Of a stretch of DNA of 64,000 bases, positions 61,386 to 64,000 are shown one piece after another. The DNA comes from Rahnella inusitata_A (GTDB taxonomy: Bacteria; Pseudomonadota; Gammaproteobacteria; Enterobacterales; Enterobacteriaceae), in the NCBI RefSeq assembly GCF_965118895.1, contig NZ_CBCPJJ010000001.1, positions 248,001-312,000 on the forward strand, read 5' to 3'. Made by a program: the position numbers and the translations under genes. The notes under the pieces were generated by a model. It saw only the letters and a program-made list of their open reading frames with translations, did no database searches and was not told the DNA's origin. Numbering within the stretch: position 1 is the stretch's first letter; each line of letters opens with the position of its first letter.

Positions 61386-62465
61386 TCAATCCACGCGGCG
61401 GTAACTGCGCTGCGTGTTGTTCACTTTGTACAGATAACGGCGTGATTCGGCAGAGGGGTGTTTCGTCGTCAGCGTGGCATAGACGTCACCGGCGGACATG
61501 CTGTTGATGATGTTGAATGCCTGCGTTTTATCGCGAGAGAACACGCGTAATACGCTGCCCGCACCGCCGTTGTAAGCGGTGATCACCGCATAGCGTCGCG
61601 CAGTCGGATCGTTGATGTTGCCTAGATAGGTTTTCTGCAAAATCGCAAGATACGCCGTACCGGTGTTGATATTATTCTGCGGATCAAACAGATAGCTGCG
61701 GCTCGGCTTGCCCCATTTCCCTTCGGATTTAAATACATCAACGCCTGCGGTGTGTTGCACGACCTGCATCAGCCCCAGCGCATCGGCGTTACTCACTGCA
61801 TACGGGTTAAACGCGGATTCGGTTTGCATAATCGCCAGGATCAGTGACTGATCGACACCGTATTTGGCAGACGCTTCGCGGATCATTGGCAGATATTTGT
61901 GCGCACGCTGATTCAGGTGGTTAGGCACCATCTGGATAGTTACGGAATAGATAACGTGCAGACCGGACTGGCGGCGCATCAGCTTGTTCTGTATCAGATA
62001 ATCAGCAAAGCTGGCGGCGCGGCCTTCCCAGCGAATCGGCTTACCGGTGTTATCGAGCACCTGCCCGTACAGCATCGGTTCGCGGCTGATCTGGATGTCG
62101 TTGGCGTCAGAATAGAGGTCGACGTTGCCCGGATCTTCACCCACCAGCAAGGTGCTGATGATTGCCTGACGCAGGCTGGCGGCTGGATCGGTGCCTGAAA
62201 TGGTTTCGAGGGTGATGGTACCCGCATCAAAGTTGATGTGGCTGCGGGTGTAATATTGATCGCTGTATTTTACGTAGTCTTTCGGACCGGCGATCAGGAC
62301 TTCATTCATCCCCCAGATGTTTTCGATATTATGGGCAAACTGACCCATCAAAATATCAAACCCATTGGTGTCTTTGACATAAGCTTCGTTGAACTGGTCT
62401 TTCTTACTGCCTGAGCAGGAGATCAGCATCGGGGCGATAACCAGCAAAGCTAAAATTTTCTTCAT
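61386..62465 (-). CDS. mltC: Membrane-bound lytic murein transglycosylase C
   Basis: MltC is an outer-membrane lipoprotein that cleaves peptidoglycan glycan strands with formation of 1,6-anhydro ends. The 359-residue precursor has lipobox MLISC, an N-terminal DUF3393 domain, and the lysozyme-like SLT domain with the catalytic glutamate in LILAIMQTESAFNPYAVSNA, GLMQVV and AYNGGAGSVLRVF. The length equals E. coli MltC. The upstream in-frame ATG at 62498 would add 11 residues that spoil the signal, so 62465 is chosen. It is the last gene of mutY-yggX-mltC. Confidence 0.96.
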   Translation of the reverse strand: MKKILALLVIAPMLISCSGSKKDQFNEAYVKDTNGFDILMGQFAHNIENIWGMNEVLIAGPKDYVKYSDQYYTRSHINFDAGTITLETISGTDPAASLRQAIISTLLVGEDPGNVDLYSDANDIQISREPMLYGQVLDNTGKPIRWEGRAASFADYLIQNKLMRRQSGLHVIYSVTIQMVPNHLNQRAHKYLPMIREASAKYGVDQSLILAIMQTESAFNPYAVSNADALGLMQVVQHTAGVDVFKSEGKWGKPSRSYLFDPQNNINTGTAYLAILQKTYLGNINDPTARRYAVITAYNGGAGSVLRVFSRDKTQAFNIINSMSAGDVYATLTTKHPSAESRRYLYKVNNTQRSYRRVD

Positions 62466-62543
62466 CTTAAAACCATTTCTGGTGAAAGAAGCAGACACCC
62501 GAAAGCGGCTGCTTTGTTGTTATTGATGATTATTTTTCAACGA

Positions 62544-62816
62544 TCAGTTTGAAGGCGGGGTATAGCCTTCAATATGCACATCCTGACCTTCGAACAGAAA
62601 ATTCACCATTTCCTGTTCCAGCAGTTTGCGGTCTTCGGGGTTCATCATGCTGAGTTTCTTTTCGTTGATCAGCATCGTTTGCTTGCTCATCCAGCGCGAC
62701 CAGGCTTCTTTCGAAATCTCGTTATAAATGCGTTTGCCAATCTCGCCAGGGTACAGCTGGAAATCCTGCCCTTCGGCATCCTGCTTCAGGAAAGTGCAAA
62801 AAATTGTTCTGCTCAT
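62544..62816 (-). CDS. yggX: Fe(II)-trafficking protein YggX
   Basis: This 90-residue cytoplasmic protein limits oxidative damage to labile iron-sulfur clusters and may carry ferrous iron. The sequence MSRTIFCTFLKQDAEGQDF contains the conserved Cys7, and PGEIGKRIYNEISKEAW and KLLEQEMVNFLFEG complete the family pattern. The ATG overlaps the mutY stop by four bases, giving coupled expression with mutY, itself a [4Fe-4S] enzyme. Confidence 0.96.
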   Translation of the reverse strand: MSRTIFCTFLKQDAEGQDFQLYPGEIGKRIYNEISKEAWSRWMSKQTMLINEKKLSMMNPEDRKLLEQEMVNFLFEGQDVHIEGYTPPSN

Positions 62817-63889
62817 ACTGATTCCTTATCGATCGTTTTTGGGGACGGTTCTTTTGCCAGTTGCGTCAGTAAACGCTCCACCGGCGCGGCCAGCCCGACG
62901 AATTGTGGTTGCGCTAAGTTATACCAGAGACCCGCACCTTCATCCATGCAACCCGCAGATGTTCGCAGATTTAACCACATCGGGACGATATCCAGATGGA
63001 AATGGCTGAACGTGTGGCGAAAAGCGGTCTGCTGTTGAAGCTGATTTGGCGTCGCGCCGTATTTATGCAACCCCAGCGCCAGCTCTTCTTCGGTAGCGTA
63101 TTGCGGGAAGCAGAACAAGCCGCCCCACAGGCCGACCGGCGGACGCTGCTCCAGCCACACTTTGTCATCTTGCTGAATCATCAGCATAAACGCGGTGCGT
63201 TCCGGCAGGGTTTTCTTGGGTTTCTTGCCGGGGTATTTTGCCCAGCTGTTGTGCGCGTAAGCTTCGCAGCCGGTTTTCACCGGGCAGAGCTCGCATTTCG
63301 GCTTGCTGCGCGTGCAGACCATCGCACCGAGATCCATCATCGCCTGATTAAACTGCGCGACGCCTTTTGCTGGCGTTACGTCTTCGCTTATTGCCCACAA
63401 CCGGTTCTCAGTTTTCTTCTCGCCTGGCCACCCGTCCACGGCGTAACACCGCGCCAGCACGCGCTTCACATTCCCGTCTAAAATGGGATAGTGCTGATTA
63501 AGCGCCAGCGAAAGGACGGCGCCCGCCGTCGAGCGTCCAATACCGGGCAGGGCGAGGATTTCGTCGAATGTCGTCGGGAATACGCCGCCGTGCTGGCTGG
63601 CGATAGTCTGCGCCGCTTTATGCAGATTGCGTGCACGGGCGTAATAGCCAAGGCCGGTCCACAGGTGCAGCACTTCGTCGAGCGGTGCGGCTGCGAGATC
63701 GGACACCGTCGGGAAACGTTGCATAAAGCGTTCAAAATAGGGGATCACTGTCGCAACCTGAGTCTGCTGCAACATCACTTCTGAAAGCCAGACTTTGTAA
63801 GGTGTTTTTTCGATTTGCCACGGCAGCGTTTTGCGGCCATAACGCTGATACCAGTCGAGCACCAGCATTGAGAAATTTTTTGCTTCCAT
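62813..63889 (-). CDS. mutY: A/G-specific adenine DNA glycosylase MutY
   Basis: MutY removes adenine mispaired with 8-oxoguanine or guanine. The 358-residue enzyme has the catalytic region TPYKVWLSEVMLQQTQVATV (with the active glutamate), the helix-hairpin-helix LPGIGRSTAGAVLSLAL followed by the catalytic aspartate in PILDGNVKRV, four [4Fe-4S] cysteines in CTRSKPKCELCPVKTGC, and a NUDIX-like C-terminal domain that reads 8-oxoguanine (FRHTFSHFHLDIVPMW). The ATG at 63889 gives the E. coli-like N-terminus; ATGs at 63910 and 63907 would add seven or six residues. Confidence 0.96.
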   Translation of the reverse strand: MEAKNFSMLVLDWYQRYGRKTLPWQIEKTPYKVWLSEVMLQQTQVATVIPYFERFMQRFPTVSDLAAAPLDEVLHLWTGLGYYARARNLHKAAQTIASQHGGVFPTTFDEILALPGIGRSTAGAVLSLALNQHYPILDGNVKRVLARCYAVDGWPGEKKTENRLWAISEDVTPAKGVAQFNQAMMDLGAMVCTRSKPKCELCPVKTGCEAYAHNSWAKYPGKKPKKTLPERTAFMLMIQQDDKVWLEQRPPVGLWGGLFCFPQYATEEELALGLHKYGATPNQLQQQTAFRHTFSHFHLDIVPMWLNLRTSAGCMDEGAGLWYNLAQPQFVGLAAPVERLLTQLAKEPSPKTIDKESV

Positions 63890-64000
63890 GAAACCAGGGG
63901 TTTCCATCATGGGTGAATTACAGTCCGGCAGGGTTAAAAGACGGGGGTGATCACATCACAGTTGTTATCGGGCTGTAAACCGGAACTTTCCGGACTGTAT

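Noticed and set aside
1..64000. CRISPR array, prophage, insertion sequence or rRNA operon
   Set aside because: No regularly spaced direct repeats, transposase, integrase, phage structural or rRNA sequence was found by eye.

Overview
The window is chromosomal DNA of a member of the Enterobacterales, most like the Rahnella/Yersiniaceae group. Supporting this are the near-E. coli identity of the housekeeping proteins, the conserved run hemL-clcA-erpA-btuF-mtnN-dgt-degP-cdaR, and a second conserved run tRNA-Phe-speC ... mltC-yggX-mutY. In E. coli these two blocks lie far apart; here they are about 40 kb apart, with accessory genes between them. The species call is inference from gene order and protein similarity recalled from memory; no search was run.

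Layout. 1-3 kb: end of the ferric hydroxamate importer (fhuC end, fhuD, fhuB). 3-13.4 kb: core genes (hemL, clcA, erpA, btuF-mtnN, dgt, degP with a sigma-E-like promoter, cdaR). The place that yadS holds in E. coli carries instead an 81-residue exported protein that looks like a shrunken spore-coat-U pilin. 13.4-17.4 kb: a type VI secretion cargo cassette, namely a PAAR-Tle1 phospholipase effector followed by three tandem immunity lipoproteins, one of which looks like a recombinant of the other two. It sits between cdaR and its target operon gudP-gudX-gudD (D-glucarate uptake and dehydration, 17.8-21.9 kb). 22-26 kb: an AroE-like dehydrogenase, an isocitrate lyase/PEP mutase family protein with a divergent LysR regulator, alkB and a cold-shock-domain protein. 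26-32 kb: a complete six-gene Csu-type chaperone-usher pilus operon. 32.5-46 kb: mostly transport and regulation (ydcF, a DHA2 drug exporter with LysR regulator, an amino-acid ABC importer lacking its ATPase next to an aminotransferase, DUF1345, an unrecognised HDxGH protein coupled to a LysE exporter, an AraC regulator, a PuuP-like putrescine importer, azlCD with an XRE-cupin regulator). 46-54 kb: a three-gene MFP-RND-acyltransferase operon and a P-type cation ATPase.

54-57.3 kb: tRNA-Phe with a partial duplicate of its 3' end, a run of five tiny hairpins between the copies, and the ornithine decarboxylase gene speC behind a 42-codon leader ORF. The end of that leader resembles SpeFL, the ornithine-sensing nascent peptide of enterobacterial speF. 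57.6-61.3 kb: an AT-rich wza-wzb-wzc capsule-export cassette without glycosyltransferases. 61.4-63.9 kb: the mutY-yggX-mltC operon.

Polyamine handling recurs: a PuuP-like importer and a probably ornithine-responsive speC. The signals I rate highest are the SpeFL-like leader of speC, the hairpin array with the tRNA-Phe tail duplication, the mosaic T6SS immunity array, and the unrecognised HDxGH-LysE pair. No CRISPR array, rRNA operon, insertion sequence or prophage was seen.
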